Assembly (NCBI GenBank): GCA_013115135.1
Contig: JABANP010000344.1
Coordinates: forward strand, 1 to 55,689
Length of the DNA: 55,689 nucleotides
Source: Perkinsus olseni
Taxonomy: Eukaryota; Perkinsozoa; Perkinsida; Perkinsidae
Direction of reading: 5' to 3'
Shown here: positions 47,020-55,689 of the stretch, in pieces
Layout: each line of letters starts with the position of its first letter
How positions within the stretch are numbered: position 1 is the stretch's first letter
Notes under the pieces: model-generated
The model's database searches: none
The model's input: only the letters and a program-made list of their open reading frames with translations
What the model was told of the DNA's origin: nothing
Program-made: the position numbers and the translations under genes

Positions 47020-47092
47020 CGATCTTGGTGGGACTCGAACCCACAATCTTTAGTTCCGAAGACCAACGCCTTATCCATTAGGCCACGAGACC
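47020..47092 (-). tRNA. tRNA-Arg(TCG), damaged, unit 2
   Basis: Acceptor 3' strand CAAGATC gives a C6-A67 mismatch; anticodon stem 3' side ACTAA creates a G-T pair. Confidence 0.72.
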
Positions 47093-47368
47093 GTAGTTCT
47101 TAGTATTTGCGTGTGCTCTACAGAGTCTGTAGTACAGACTCTCTGTTTGGGTGGAAACAGGTCTTCGTACTTGTAGCCTGGCTCGTTGAGTCAGCAATGC
47201 GGGCCCAGAGTTCTCATGCATTCGATGGACTTTTCAACAGCGACACCAAGAACTATTCTTTCTGATCAGCATAGTACAAATGCGACTCACGCTGTAGCAT
47301 GGAGCACTACCCTCACAAAGTTCGCCAGTATCGACATTCCAGATCAATAAATGATCTTGTGTGCATCA

Positions 47369-47447
47369 TAACAGCTGCGAGATTCGAACTCGCGCCCTTT
47401 CGGACTAGCGCCTAAGCTAGCGCCTTCGACCACTCGGCCAAACTGTC
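47369..47447 (-). tRNA. tRNA-Leu, 6-base anticodon loop, unit 2
   Basis: Loop TTAGGC, remainder consensus. Confidence 0.75.
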
Positions 47448-47949
47448 TCCCAATTCTTCTAATAGATAGCTTTTATGCCGTGTAGAGTGTTCGAAGAGAT
47501 ACGACGAATCGATGGCTGCATCTCGGCTCTGAGTCACTCCGTCGCAGACGGAAGGAAGGATCCGAGACATGTTCGCTGCAAACAGGTACTTCAAGAATAG
47601 CTTACGACTCGAATACGATGCAACTGTGAGCTCGAAATATTCCAATAACTCAAGGTCCGGTGCGACTGTGCCCGGCGTTTCTCTCCAATGCAACGCTGAG
47701 TCACTCAACTTGAGTGAGCACGATTCCTCTTTTGTTGACTCTTGGAAGTGGGAGGGGCCCACTCTCGGTTCACAAACTCAGAAACCCTACAGATACACGC
47801 TGGGTTGCGTGCAGCGGTAAAAGGTCAGGAGAACCCTGCGAGGGAGGCTGCAGCGCACACGCGACAGGAAGGCCCTACAAATTGGACCTGCCCGCGAGAA
47901 CGAACGAGCGGTATCAGATCGCATGTGCATCATCGAAGCGATTTTTCGT

Positions 47950-48021
47950 GTCGCTATCGTCTAGTGGTTAGGACGTCACATTGAGACCGTGACAACCCCG
48001 GTTGAAATCCGGGTAGTGACT
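47950..48021 (+). tRNA. tRNA-His variant GAG, unit 3
   Basis: Loop TTGAGAC, T loop TTGAAAT; keeps AGGACG after the D loop. Confidence 0.6.
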
Positions 48022-48236
48022 TGTATTTGGAAGGCGGTGTGTTCTCACACACGCAAATGCCAACATGGCGGTCATGATTCATGACTCATGAACACAAAAC
48101 GAGTCGCCAGCTTGTGGCTCATGGATGCACGAGGCGCTGTCCCGAAGTCCTCACCTTGCCACGGTGAGGAAGAGGATGTTGTAGTGAGAAGGCAAGGGTC
48201 TCACCTGCAGCAAGCCGTACTGCGCTAGGACGATGT

Positions 48237-48308
48237 GGCTGTGTGGTCTAGTGGTATGATTCGTGCTTCGGGTGCACGAGGTCCCGAGTTCGATTCTCGG
48301 CTCAGCCC
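48237..48308 (+). tRNA. tRNA-Pro(CGG), unit 3
   Basis: Consensus copy. The spacer 5' of it lacks one T (CCGTACTGCG). Confidence 0.9.
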
Positions 48309-48404
48309 TGTCTTATTGCAAGTTTCATCTCGCACCAAGGTTCAGCAAGAATTCGTGACCGTGAGCTTCTTGACTATACGGGACGAGACCGATAAGACCA
48401 AGTT

Positions 48405-48477
48405 CGATCTGGTTGGGACTCGAACCCACAATATTTGGTTCCGAAGACCAACGCCTTATCCATTAGGCCACGAGACC
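48405..48477 (-). tRNA. tRNA-Arg(TCG), damaged, unit 3
   Basis: Same acceptor and T-stem lesions as the unit 1 copy, plus a substitution in the variable region (AAATATTG). Confidence 0.65.
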
Positions 48478-48753
48478 GTAGTTCTTAGTATTTGCGTGTG
48501 CTCTACAGAGTCTGTAGTACAGACTCTCTGTTTGGGTGGAAACAGGTCTTCGTACTTGTAGCCTGGCTCGTTGAGTCAGCAATGCGGGCCCAGAGTTCTC
48601 ATGCATTCGATGGACTTTTCAACAGCGACACCAAGAACTATTCTTTCTGATCAGCATAGTACAAATGCGACTCACGCTGTAGCATGGAGCACTACCCTCA
48701 CAAAGTTCGCCAGTATCGATATTCCAGATCAATAAATGATCTTGTGTGCATCA

Positions 48754-48833
48754 TAACAGCTGCGAGATTCGAACTCGCGCCCTTTCGGACTAGCGCCTGA
48801 AGCTAGCGCCTTCGACCACTCGGCCAAACTCTC
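48754..48833 (-). tRNA. tRNA-Leu(CAG), 7-base loop, unit 3
   Basis: Loop TTCAGGC in stem CTAGC/GCTAG. Acceptor 5' strand GAGAGTT gives a G3-G70 mismatch. Confidence 0.8.
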
Positions 48834-49335
48834 TTCCACTTCTTCTAATAGATAGCTTTTATGCCGTGTAGAGTGTTTGAAGAGATACGACGAATCGATG
48901 GCTGCATCTCGGCTCTGAGTCACTCCGTCGCAGACGAAAGGAAGGATCCGAGACATGGACGCGGCAAACAGGTACTTCAAGAATAGCTTACGACTCGAAT
49001 ACGATGCAACTGTGAGCTCGAAATATTCCAATAACTCAAGGTCAGGTGCGACTGTGCCCGGCGTTTCTCTCCAATGCAACGCTGAGTCACTCAACTTGAG
49101 CGAGCACGATTCCTCTTTTGTTAACTCTTGAAAGTGGGAGGGGCCCACTCTCGGTTCACAAACTCAGAAACCCTACAGATACACGCTGGGTTGCGTGCAG
49201 CGGTAAAAGGTCAGGAGAACTCTGCGAGGGAGGCTGCAGCGCACACGCGACAGGAAGGCCCTACAAACTGGACCTGCCTGCGAGAACGAACGAGCGGTAT
49301 CACATCGTGTATGCATCATCGAAATGATTTTTTGT

Positions 49336-49407
49336 GTCGCTATCGTCTAGTGGTTAGGACGTCACGTTGTGGCCGTGACAACCCCGGTTCAAATCCGGGG
49401 AGTGACT
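49336..49407 (+). tRNA. tRNA-His(GTG), unit 4
   Basis: Anticodon and T loops intact. Acceptor 3' strand GAGTGAC loses the A7 pair. Confidence 0.87.
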
Positions 49408-49623
49408 TGTACTTGGAAGGCGGTGTGTTTTCACACACGCAAATGCCAACATGGCGGTCATGATTCATGACTCATGAACACAAAACGAGTCGCCAGCTTG
49501 TGGCTCATGGATGCACGAGGCGCTGTCCCGAAGTCCTCACCTTGCCACGGTGAGGAAGAGGATGTTGTAGTGAGAAGGCAAGGGTCTCACCTGCAGTAAG
49601 CCGTACTTGCGCTAGGACGATGT

Positions 49624-49695
49624 GGCTGTGTGGTCTAGTGGTATGATTCGTGCTTCGGGTGCACGAGGTCCCGAGTTCGATTCTCGGCTCAGCCC
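49624..49695 (+). tRNA. tRNA-Pro(CGG), unit 4
   Basis: Consensus copy; followed by the 13 bp-shorter spacer. Confidence 0.9.
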
Positions 49696-49780
49696 TGTCT
49701 TATTGCAAGTTTCATCTCGCAGCAAGATCGTGACCGTGAGCTTCTTGACTATTACGGGACGAGAGCGATAAGACCAGGTT

Positions 49781-49852
49781 CGATCTCGGTGGGACTCGAA
49801 CCCAAATCTTTGGTTCCGAAGATCAACGCCTTATCCATTAGGCCACGAGACC
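49781..49852 (-). tRNA. tRNA-Arg(TCG), one base deleted, unit 4
   Basis: One base lost at the T stem/variable region border (CCCAAATC for CCCACAATC on the plus strand) and an A-C mismatch in the anticodon stem. Confidence 0.6.
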
Positions 49853-50128
49853 GTAGTTCTTAGTATTTGCGTGTGCTCTACAGAGTCTGTAGTACAGACT
49901 CTCTGTTTGGGTGGAAACAGGTCTTCGTACTTGTAGCCTGGCTCGTTGAGTCGGCAATGCGGGCCCAGAGTTCCCATGCATTCGATGGACTTTCCAACAG
50001 CGACACCAAGAACTATTCTTTCTGATCAGCATAGTACAAATGCGACTCACGCTGTAGCATGGAGCACTACCCTCACAAAGTTCGCCAGTATCGATATTCC
50101 AGATCAATAAATGATCTTGTGTGCATCA

Positions 50129-50207
50129 TAACAGTTGCGAGATTCCAACTCGCGCCCTTTCGGACTAGCGCCTAAGCTAGCGCCTTCGACCACTCGGCCA
50201 AACTGTC
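50129..50207 (-). tRNA. tRNA-Leu, 6-base loop and altered T loop, unit 4
   Basis: Loop TTAGGC; T loop TTGGAAT (C56 to G), which removes the G19-C56 contact; acceptor AACTGTT improves the 6-67 pair. Confidence 0.6.
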
Positions 50208-50709
50208 TCCCGTTTCTTCTAATAGATAGCTTTTATGCCGTGTAGAGTGTTTGAAGAGATACGACGAATCGATGGCTGCATCTCGGCTCTGAGTCACTCC
50301 GTCGCAGACGAAAGGAAGGATCCGAGACATGGACGCGGCAAACAGGTACTTCAAGAATAGCTTACGACTCGAATACGATGCAACTGTGAGCTCGAAATAT
50401 TCCAATAACTCAAGGTCCGGTGCGACTGTGCCCGGCGTTTCTCTCCAATGCAACGCTGAGTCACTCAACTTGAGTGAGCACGATTCCTCTTTTGTTGACT
50501 CTTGGAAGTGGGAGGGGCCCACTCTCGGTTCACAAACTCAGAAACCCTACAGATACACGCTGGGTTGCGTGCAGCGGTAAAAGGCCAGGAGAACTCTCCG
50601 AGGGAGGCTGCAGCGCACACGCGACAGGAAGGCCCTACAAATTGGACCTGCCTGCGAGAACGAACGAGCGGTATCAGATCGCATGTGCATCATCGAAGCG
50701 ATTTTTCGT

Positions 50710-50781
50710 GTCGCTATCGTCTAGTGGTTAGGACGTCACATTGAGACCGTGACAACCCCGGTTCAAATCCGGGTAGTGACT
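50710..50781 (+). tRNA. tRNA-His variant GAG, unit 5
   Basis: Loop TTGAGAC but with the normal T loop TTCAAAT, so the two lesions of the variant are separable. Confidence 0.62.
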
Positions 50782-50997
50782 TGCATTTGGAAGGCAGTGT
50801 GTTCTCACACACGCAAATGCCAACATGGCGGTCATGATTCATGACTCATGAACACAAAACGAGTCGCCAGCTTGTGGCTCATGGATGCACGAGGCGCTGT
50901 CCCGAAGTCCTCACCTTGCCACGGTGAGGAAGAGGATGTTGTAGCGAGAAGGCAAGGGCCTCACCTGCAGCAAGCCGTACTTGCGCTAGGGCGATGT

Positions 50998-51069
50998 GGC
51001 TGTGTGGTCTAGTGGTATGATTCGTGCTTCGGGTGCACGAGGTACCCAGTTCGATTCTCGGCTCAGCCC
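50998..51069 (+). tRNA. tRNA-Pro(CGG), T-stem lesion, unit 5
   Basis: GGTACCCAG before the T loop in place of GGTCCCGAG, leaving mismatches against CTCGG. Confidence 0.7.
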
Positions 51070-51166
51070 TGTCTTATTGCAAGTTTCATCTCGCAGCAAG
51101 GTTCAGCAAGAATTCGTGACCGTGAGCTTCTTGACTATTACGGGACGAGAGCGATAAGACCAGCCT

Positions 51167-51239
51167 CGATCTCGGTGGGACTCGAACCCTCAATCTTTGG
51201 TTCCGAAGACCAACGCCTTATCCATTAGGCCACGAGACC
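51167..51239 (-). tRNA. tRNA-Arg(TCG), T-stem mismatch, unit 5
   Basis: T stem GAGGG against CCCAC has one A-A mismatch; other stems intact. Confidence 0.78.
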
Positions 51240-51515
51240 GTAGTTCTTAGTATTTGCGTGTGCTCTACAGAGTCTGTAGTGCAGACTCTCTGTTTGGGTG
51301 GAAACAGGTCTTCGTACTTGTAGCCTGGCTCGTTGAGTCAGCAATGCGGGCCCAGAGTTCTCATGCATTCGATGGACTTTTCAACAGCGACACCAAGAAC
51401 TATTCTTTCTGATCAGCATAGTACAAATGCGACTCACGCTGTAGCATGGAGCACTACCCTCACTAAGTTCGCCAGTATCGACATTCCAGATCAATAAATG
51501 ATCTTGTGTGCATCA

Positions 51516-51595
51516 TAACAGCTGCGAGATTCGAACTCGCGCCCTTTCGGACTAGCGCTTGAAGCTAGCGCCTTCGACCACTCGGACAAACTGTC
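51516..51595 (-). tRNA. tRNA-Leu(CAA), 7-base loop, unit 5
   Basis: Loop TTCAAGC: the CAG triplet has become CAA, which would read UUG, still Leu. D arm TGTCCGAG has lost the first G of its stem. Confidence 0.72.
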
Positions 51596-52097
51596 TCCCA
51601 CTTCTTTTAATAGATAGCTTTTATGCCGTGTAGAGTGTTTGAAGAGATACGACGAATCGATGGCTGCATCTCGGCTCTGAGTCACTCCGTCGCAGACGAA
51701 AGGAAGGATCCGAGACATGGACGCGGCAAACAGGTACTTCAAGAATAGCTTACGACTCGAATACGATGCAACTGTGAGCTCGAAATATTCCAATAACTCA
51801 AGGTCAGGTGCGACTGTGCCCGGCGTTTCTCTCCAATGCAACGCTGAGTCACTCAACTTGAGCGAGCACGATTCCTCTTTTGTTAACTCTTGAAAGTGGG
51901 AGGGGCCCACTCTCGGTTCACAAACTCAGAAACCCTACAGATACACGCTGGGTTGCGTGCAGCGGTAAAAGGTCAGGAGAACTCTGCGAGGGAGGCTGCA
52001 GCGCACACGCGACAGGAAGGCCCTACAAACTGGACCTGCCTGCGAGAACGAACGAGCGGTATCACATCGTGTATGCATCATCGAAACGATTTTTTGT

Positions 52098-52169
52098 GTC
52101 GCTATCGTCTAGTGGTTAGGACGTCACGTTGTGGCCGTGACAACCCCGGTTCAAATCCGGGTAGTGACT
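52098..52169 (+). tRNA. tRNA-His(GTG), unit 6
   Basis: Well-formed copy, identical in all arms to unit 2. Confidence 0.93.
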
Positions 52170-52385
52170 TGTATTTGGAAGGCGGTGTGTTTTCACACAC
52201 GCAAATGCCAACATGGCGGTCATGATTCATGACTCATGAACACAAAACGAGTCGCCAGCTTGTGGCTCATAGATGCACGAGGCGCTGTCCCGAAATCCTC
52301 AGCTTGCCACGGTGAGGAAGAGGGTGGTGTAGCGAGGAGGCAAGAGTCTTACCTGCAGCAAGCCGTACTTGCACTAGGGTGATGT

Positions 52386-52457
52386 GGCTGTGTGGTCTAG
52401 TGGTATGATTCGTGCTTCGGGTGCACGAGGTCCCGATTTCGATTCTCGGCTCAGCCC
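52386..52457 (+). tRNA. tRNA-Pro(CGG), T-stem mismatch, unit 6
   Basis: CCGAT/CTCGG: the pair next to the T loop is lost. Confidence 0.78.
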
Positions 52458-52542
52458 TATCCTATTGCAAGTTTCATCTCGCAGCAAGATCGTGACCGTG
52501 AGCTTCTTGACTATTACGGGACGAGAGCGATAAGACCAGGTT

Positions 52543-52614
52543 CGATCTCGGTGGGACTCGAACCCAAATCTTTGGTTCCGAAGATCAACGCCTTATCCAT
52601 TAGGCCACGAGACC
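52543..52614 (-). tRNA. tRNA-Arg(TCG), one base deleted, unit 6
   Basis: Same deletion and stem mismatch as the unit 4 copy. Confidence 0.6.
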
Positions 52615-52890
52615 GTAGTTCTTAGTATTTGCGTGTGCTCTACAGAGTCTGTAGTACAGACTCTCTGTTTGGGTGGAAACAGGTCTTCGTACTTGTAGCC
52701 TGGCTCGTTGAGTCAGCAATGCGGGCCCAGAGTTCTCATGCATTCGATGGACTTTTCAACAGCGACACCAAGAACTATTCTTTCTGATCAGCATAGTACA
52801 AATGCGACTCACGCTGTAGCATGGAGCACTACCCTCACAAAGTTCGCCAGTATCGATATTCCAGATCAATAAATGATCTTGTGTGCATCA

Positions 52891-52969
52891 TAACAGTTGC
52901 GAGATTCCAACTCGCGCCCTTTCGGACTCGCGCCTAAGCTAGCGCCTTCGACCACTCGGCCAAACTGTC
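52891..52969 (-). tRNA. tRNA-Leu, 6-base loop, altered T loop and stem, unit 6
   Basis: Loop TTAGGC, T loop TTGGAAT, and anticodon stem CTAGC/GCGAG with a mismatch. Confidence 0.5.
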
Positions 52970-53471
52970 TCCCGATTCTTCTAATAGATAGCTTTTATGC
53001 CGTGTAGAGTGTTTGAAGAGATACGACGAATCGATGGCTGCATCTCGGCTCTGAGTCACTCCGTCGCAGACGAAAGGAAGGATCCGAGACATGGACGCGG
53101 CAAACAGGTACTTCAAGAATAGCTTACGACTCGAATACGATGCAACTGTGAGCTCGAAATATTCCAATAACTCAAGGTCCGGTGCGACTGTGCCCGGCGT
53201 TTCTCTCCAATGCAACGCTGAGTCACTCAACTTGAGTGAGCACGATTCCTCTTTTGTTGACTCTTGGAAGTGGGAGGGGCCCACTCTCGGTTCACAAACT
53301 CAGAAACCCTACAGATACACGCTGGGTTGCGTGCAGCGGTAAAAGGCCAGGAGAACTCTCCGAGGGAGGCTGCAGCGCACACGCGACAGGATGGCCCTAC
53401 AAATTGGACCTGCCTGCGAGAACGAACGAGCGGTATCAGATCGCATGTGCATCATCGAAGCGATTTTTCGT

Positions 53472-53543
53472 GTCGCTATCGTCTAGTGGTTAGGACGTCA
53501 CATTGAGACCGTGACAACCCCGGTTGAAACCCGGGTAGTGACT
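53472..53543 (+). tRNA. tRNA-His variant GAG, unit 7
   Basis: Loop TTGAGAC, T loop TTGAAAC. Confidence 0.58.
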
Positions 53544-53759
53544 TGTATTTGGAAGGCGGTGTGTTCTCACACACGCAAATGCCAACATGGCGGTCATGAT
53601 TCATGACTCATGAACACAAAACGAGTCGCCAGCTTGTGGCTCATGGATGCACGAGGCGCTGTCCCGAAGTCCTCACCTTGCCACGGTGAGGAAGAGGATG
53701 TTGTAGCGAGAAGGCAAGGGCCTCACCTGCAGCAAGCCGTACTTGCGCTCGGGCGATGT

Positions 53760-53831
53760 GGCTGTGTGGTCTAGTGGTATGATTCGTGCTTCGGGTGCAC
53801 GAGGTCCCGAGTTCGATTCTCGGCTCAGCCC
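53760..53831 (+). tRNA. tRNA-Pro(CGG), unit 7
   Basis: Consensus copy. Confidence 0.9.
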
Positions 53832-53916
53832 TGTCATATTGCAAGTTTCATCTCGCAGCAAGATCGTGACCGTGAGCTTCTTGACTATTACGGGACGAGA
53901 GCGATAAGACCAGGTT

Positions 53917-53989
53917 CGATCTCGGTGGGACTCGAACCCACAATATTTGGTTCCGAAGATCAACGCCTTATCCATTAGGCCACGAGACC
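53917..53989 (-). tRNA. tRNA-Arg(TCG), stem mismatch, unit 7
   Basis: Full length; A-C mismatch in the anticodon stem and a variable-region substitution. Confidence 0.75.
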
Positions 53990-54265
53990 GTAGTTCTTAG
54001 TATTTGCGTGTGCTCCACAGAGTCTGTAGTACAGACTCTCTGTTTGGGTGGAAACAGGTCTTCGTACTTGTAGCCTGGCTCGTTGAGTCAGCAATGCGGG
54101 CCCAGAGTTCTCATGCATTCGATGGACTTTTCAACAGCGACACCAAGAACTATTCTTTCTGATCAGCATAGTACAAATGCGACTCACGCTGTAGCATGGA
54201 GCACTACCCTCACAAAGTTCGCCAGTATCGATATTCCAGATCAATAAATGATCTTGTGTGCATCA

Positions 54266-54344
54266 TAACAGTTGCGAGATTCCAACTCGCGCCCTTTCGG
54301 ACTAGCGCCTAAGCTAGCGCCTTCGACCACTCGGCCAAACTGTC
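54266..54344 (-). tRNA. tRNA-Leu, 6-base loop and altered T loop, unit 7
   Basis: Loop TTAGGC, T loop TTGGAAT. Confidence 0.6.
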
Positions 54345-54846
54345 TCCCGATTCTTCTAATAGATAGCTTTTATGCCGTGTAGAGTGTTTGAAGAGATACG
54401 ACGAATCGATGGCTGCATCTCGGCTCTGAGTCACTCCGTCGCAGACGAAAGGAAGGATCCGAGACATGGACGCGGCAAACAGGTACTTCAAGAATAGCTT
54501 ACGACTCGAATACGATGCAACTGTGAGCTCGAAATATTCCAATAACTCAAGGTCCGGTGCGACTGTGCCCGGCGTTCCTCTCCAATGCAACGCTGAGTCA
54601 CTCAACTTGAGTGAGCACGATTCCTCTTTTGTTGACTCTTGGAAGTGGGAGGGGCCCACTCTCGGTTCACAAACTCAGAAACCCTACAGATACACGCTGG
54701 GTTGCGTGCAGCGGTAAAAGGCCAGGAGAACTCTCCGAGGGAGGCTGCAGCGCACACGCGACAGGAAGGCCCTACAAATTGGACCTGCCTGCGAGAACGA
54801 ACGAGCGGTATCAGATCGCATGTGCATCATCGAAGCGATTTTTCGT

Positions 54847-54918
54847 GTCGCTATCGTCTAGTGGTTAGGACGTCACATTGAGACCGTGACAACCCCGGTT
54901 GAAATCCGGGTAGTGACT
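54847..54918 (+). tRNA. tRNA-His variant GAG, unit 8
   Basis: Loop TTGAGAC, T loop TTGAAAT. It directly follows another GAG unit, breaking the alternation. Confidence 0.6.
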
Positions 54919-55134
54919 TGTATTTGGAAGGCGGTGTGTTCTCACACACGCAAATGCCAACACGGCGGTCATGATTCATGACTCATGAACACAAAACGAG
55001 TCGCCAGCTTGTGGCTCATGGATGCACGAGGCGCTGTCCCGAAGTCCTCACCTTGCCACGGTGAGGAAGAGGATGTTGTAGCGAGAAGGCAAGGGCCTCA
55101 CATGCAGCAAGCCGTACTTGCGCTCGGGCGATGT

Positions 55135-55206
55135 GGCTGTGTGGTCTAGTGGTATGATTCGTGCTTCGGGTGCACTAGGTCCCGAGTTCGATTCTCGGCT
55201 CAGCCC
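55135..55206 (+). tRNA. tRNA-Pro(CGG), stem mismatch, unit 8
   Basis: Anticodon stem CGTGC/GCACT has lost its outer pair. Confidence 0.8.
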
Positions 55207-55303
55207 TGTCATATTGCAAGTTTCATCTCGCAGCAAGGTTCAGCAAGAATTCGTGACCGTGAGCTTCCTGACTATTACGAGGCGAGAGCGGTAAGACCAG
55301 GTT

Positions 55304-55376
55304 CGATCTTGGTGGGACTCGAACCCACAATCTTTGGTTCCGAAGACCAGCGCCTTATCCATTAGGCCACGAGACC
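55304..55376 (-). tRNA. tRNA-Arg(TCG), acceptor mismatch, unit 8
   Basis: Acceptor 3' strand CAAGATC as in unit 2 and a substitution in the anticodon stem (GCTGGTC). Confidence 0.68.
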
Positions 55377-55652
55377 GTAGGTCTTAGTATTTACGTGTGC
55401 TCTACAGAGTCTGTAGTACAGACTCTCTGTTTGGGTGGAAACAGGTCTTCGTACTTGTAGCCTGGCTCGTTGAGTCAGCAATGCGGGCCCAGAGTTCTCA
55501 TGCATTCGATGGACTTTCCAACAGCGACACCAAGAACTATTCTTTCTGATCAGCATAGTACAAATGCGACTCACGCTGTAGCATGGAGCACTACCCTCAC
55601 AAAGTTCGCCAGTATCGATATTCCAGATCAATAAATGATCTTGTGTGCATCA

Positions 55653-55689
55653 TAACAGCTGCGAGATTCCAACTCGCGCCCCTTTCGGA
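55653..55689 (-). tRNA. tRNA-Leu, cut by window end, unit 8
   Basis: Only the 3' acceptor, T arm and part of the variable arm are inside the window; T loop TTGGAAT. Confidence 0.7.

Larger units (their letters stand above)
43829..55689 (+). repeat. Tandem tRNA array, unit about 1.37-1.39 kb
   Basis: His genes start at 45,176, 46,563, 47,950, 49,336, 50,710, 52,098, 53,472 and 54,847, so periods are 1,387, 1,387, 1,386, 1,374, 1,388, 1,374 and 1,375 bp. The shorter units lack about 13 bp in the Pro-Arg spacer (GCAGCAAGATCGTGACC in place of a form containing TTCAGCAAGAATTC). Each unit has His(+), Pro(+), Arg(-), Leu(-) and a spacer of about 500 bp. The first unit lacks its His gene through a deletion near 43,907. 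The array runs off the window end inside a Leu gene. Frames of 80-139 codons recur in every copy only because the DNA is copied. Confidence 0.97.

Noticed and set aside
44653..54717. Recurrent 80-139 codon frames on both strands in every array unit (for example one starting MGPSHFQE on the minus strand).
   Set aside because: They overlap tRNA-Leu, tRNA-His or spacer, occur on both strands at once, and the isolated diverged copy near 27.7 kb shows amino-acid changes without the synonymous bias expected of a gene.

Overview
The window looks like nuclear DNA of a protist eukaryote. The evidence is short GT-AG introns that restore long conserved reading frames (425 aa in 16 exons, 289 aa in 9 exons), eukaryote-type nuclear tRNAs without encoded CCA, secreted subtilisin-like and exostosin-like proteins, and many short inverted-repeat elements. 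Gene style and the secreted S8 protease suggest an alveolate related to Perkinsus; this is an inference from gene content, not a database match.

Layout. 1-9 kb: an exostosin-like glycosyltransferase fragment (-), then two paralogous secreted proteins (-). The first paralog is split inside its signal peptide by a complete 2,311 bp DNA transposon (3,496-5,806). The transposon has 139 bp terminal inverted repeats, a 5 bp CGACG target duplication and a 626 aa protein organised like RAG1/Transib transposases. 9-13.7 kb: gene-poor, with two foldback or inverted-repeat elements and a 29 bp minisatellite. 13.7-20.1 kb: two intron-rich genes on +, an AGC-type protein kinase and a TRM9/ALKBH8-type tRNA wobble-uridine methyltransferase; many of their introns carry short recurrent motifs, including tRNA T-arm/B-box-like words. 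21.7-25.1 kb: a secreted subtilisin-like protease and a four-exon secreted protein (both -).

25.5-28.6 kb: hairpins, a degraded tRNA cluster interrupted by a foldback element sitting in tRNA D-loops, and a small element with target duplication. 28.7-32 kb: bestrophin-like exons (-). 34.9-38.2 kb: a gene (+) ending in a RING-H2 domain. 39.1 kb: a single well-paired tRNA-His. 40.9-43.6 kb: a WD-repeat protein (+) with a NEDD1-like tail.

43.8-55.7 kb (window end): a tandem array of a roughly 1.37-1.39 kb unit. Each unit carries four tRNA genes in the order His(+), Pro(+), Arg(-), Leu(-). The copies alternate between two versions of the His gene, so the array was partly amplified as a two-unit block. 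Most Leu copies have lost one anticodon-loop base, and many Arg copies have stem lesions. The outstanding items are the RAG1/Transib-like transposon with recombination-signal-like ends, the tRNA array, and the shared motifs in introns and transposable elements. Exon models are from reading the sequence alone; those of the kinase, methyltransferase, subtilisin and 196 aa secreted protein are phase-consistent, while the bestrophin and RING models are partial.
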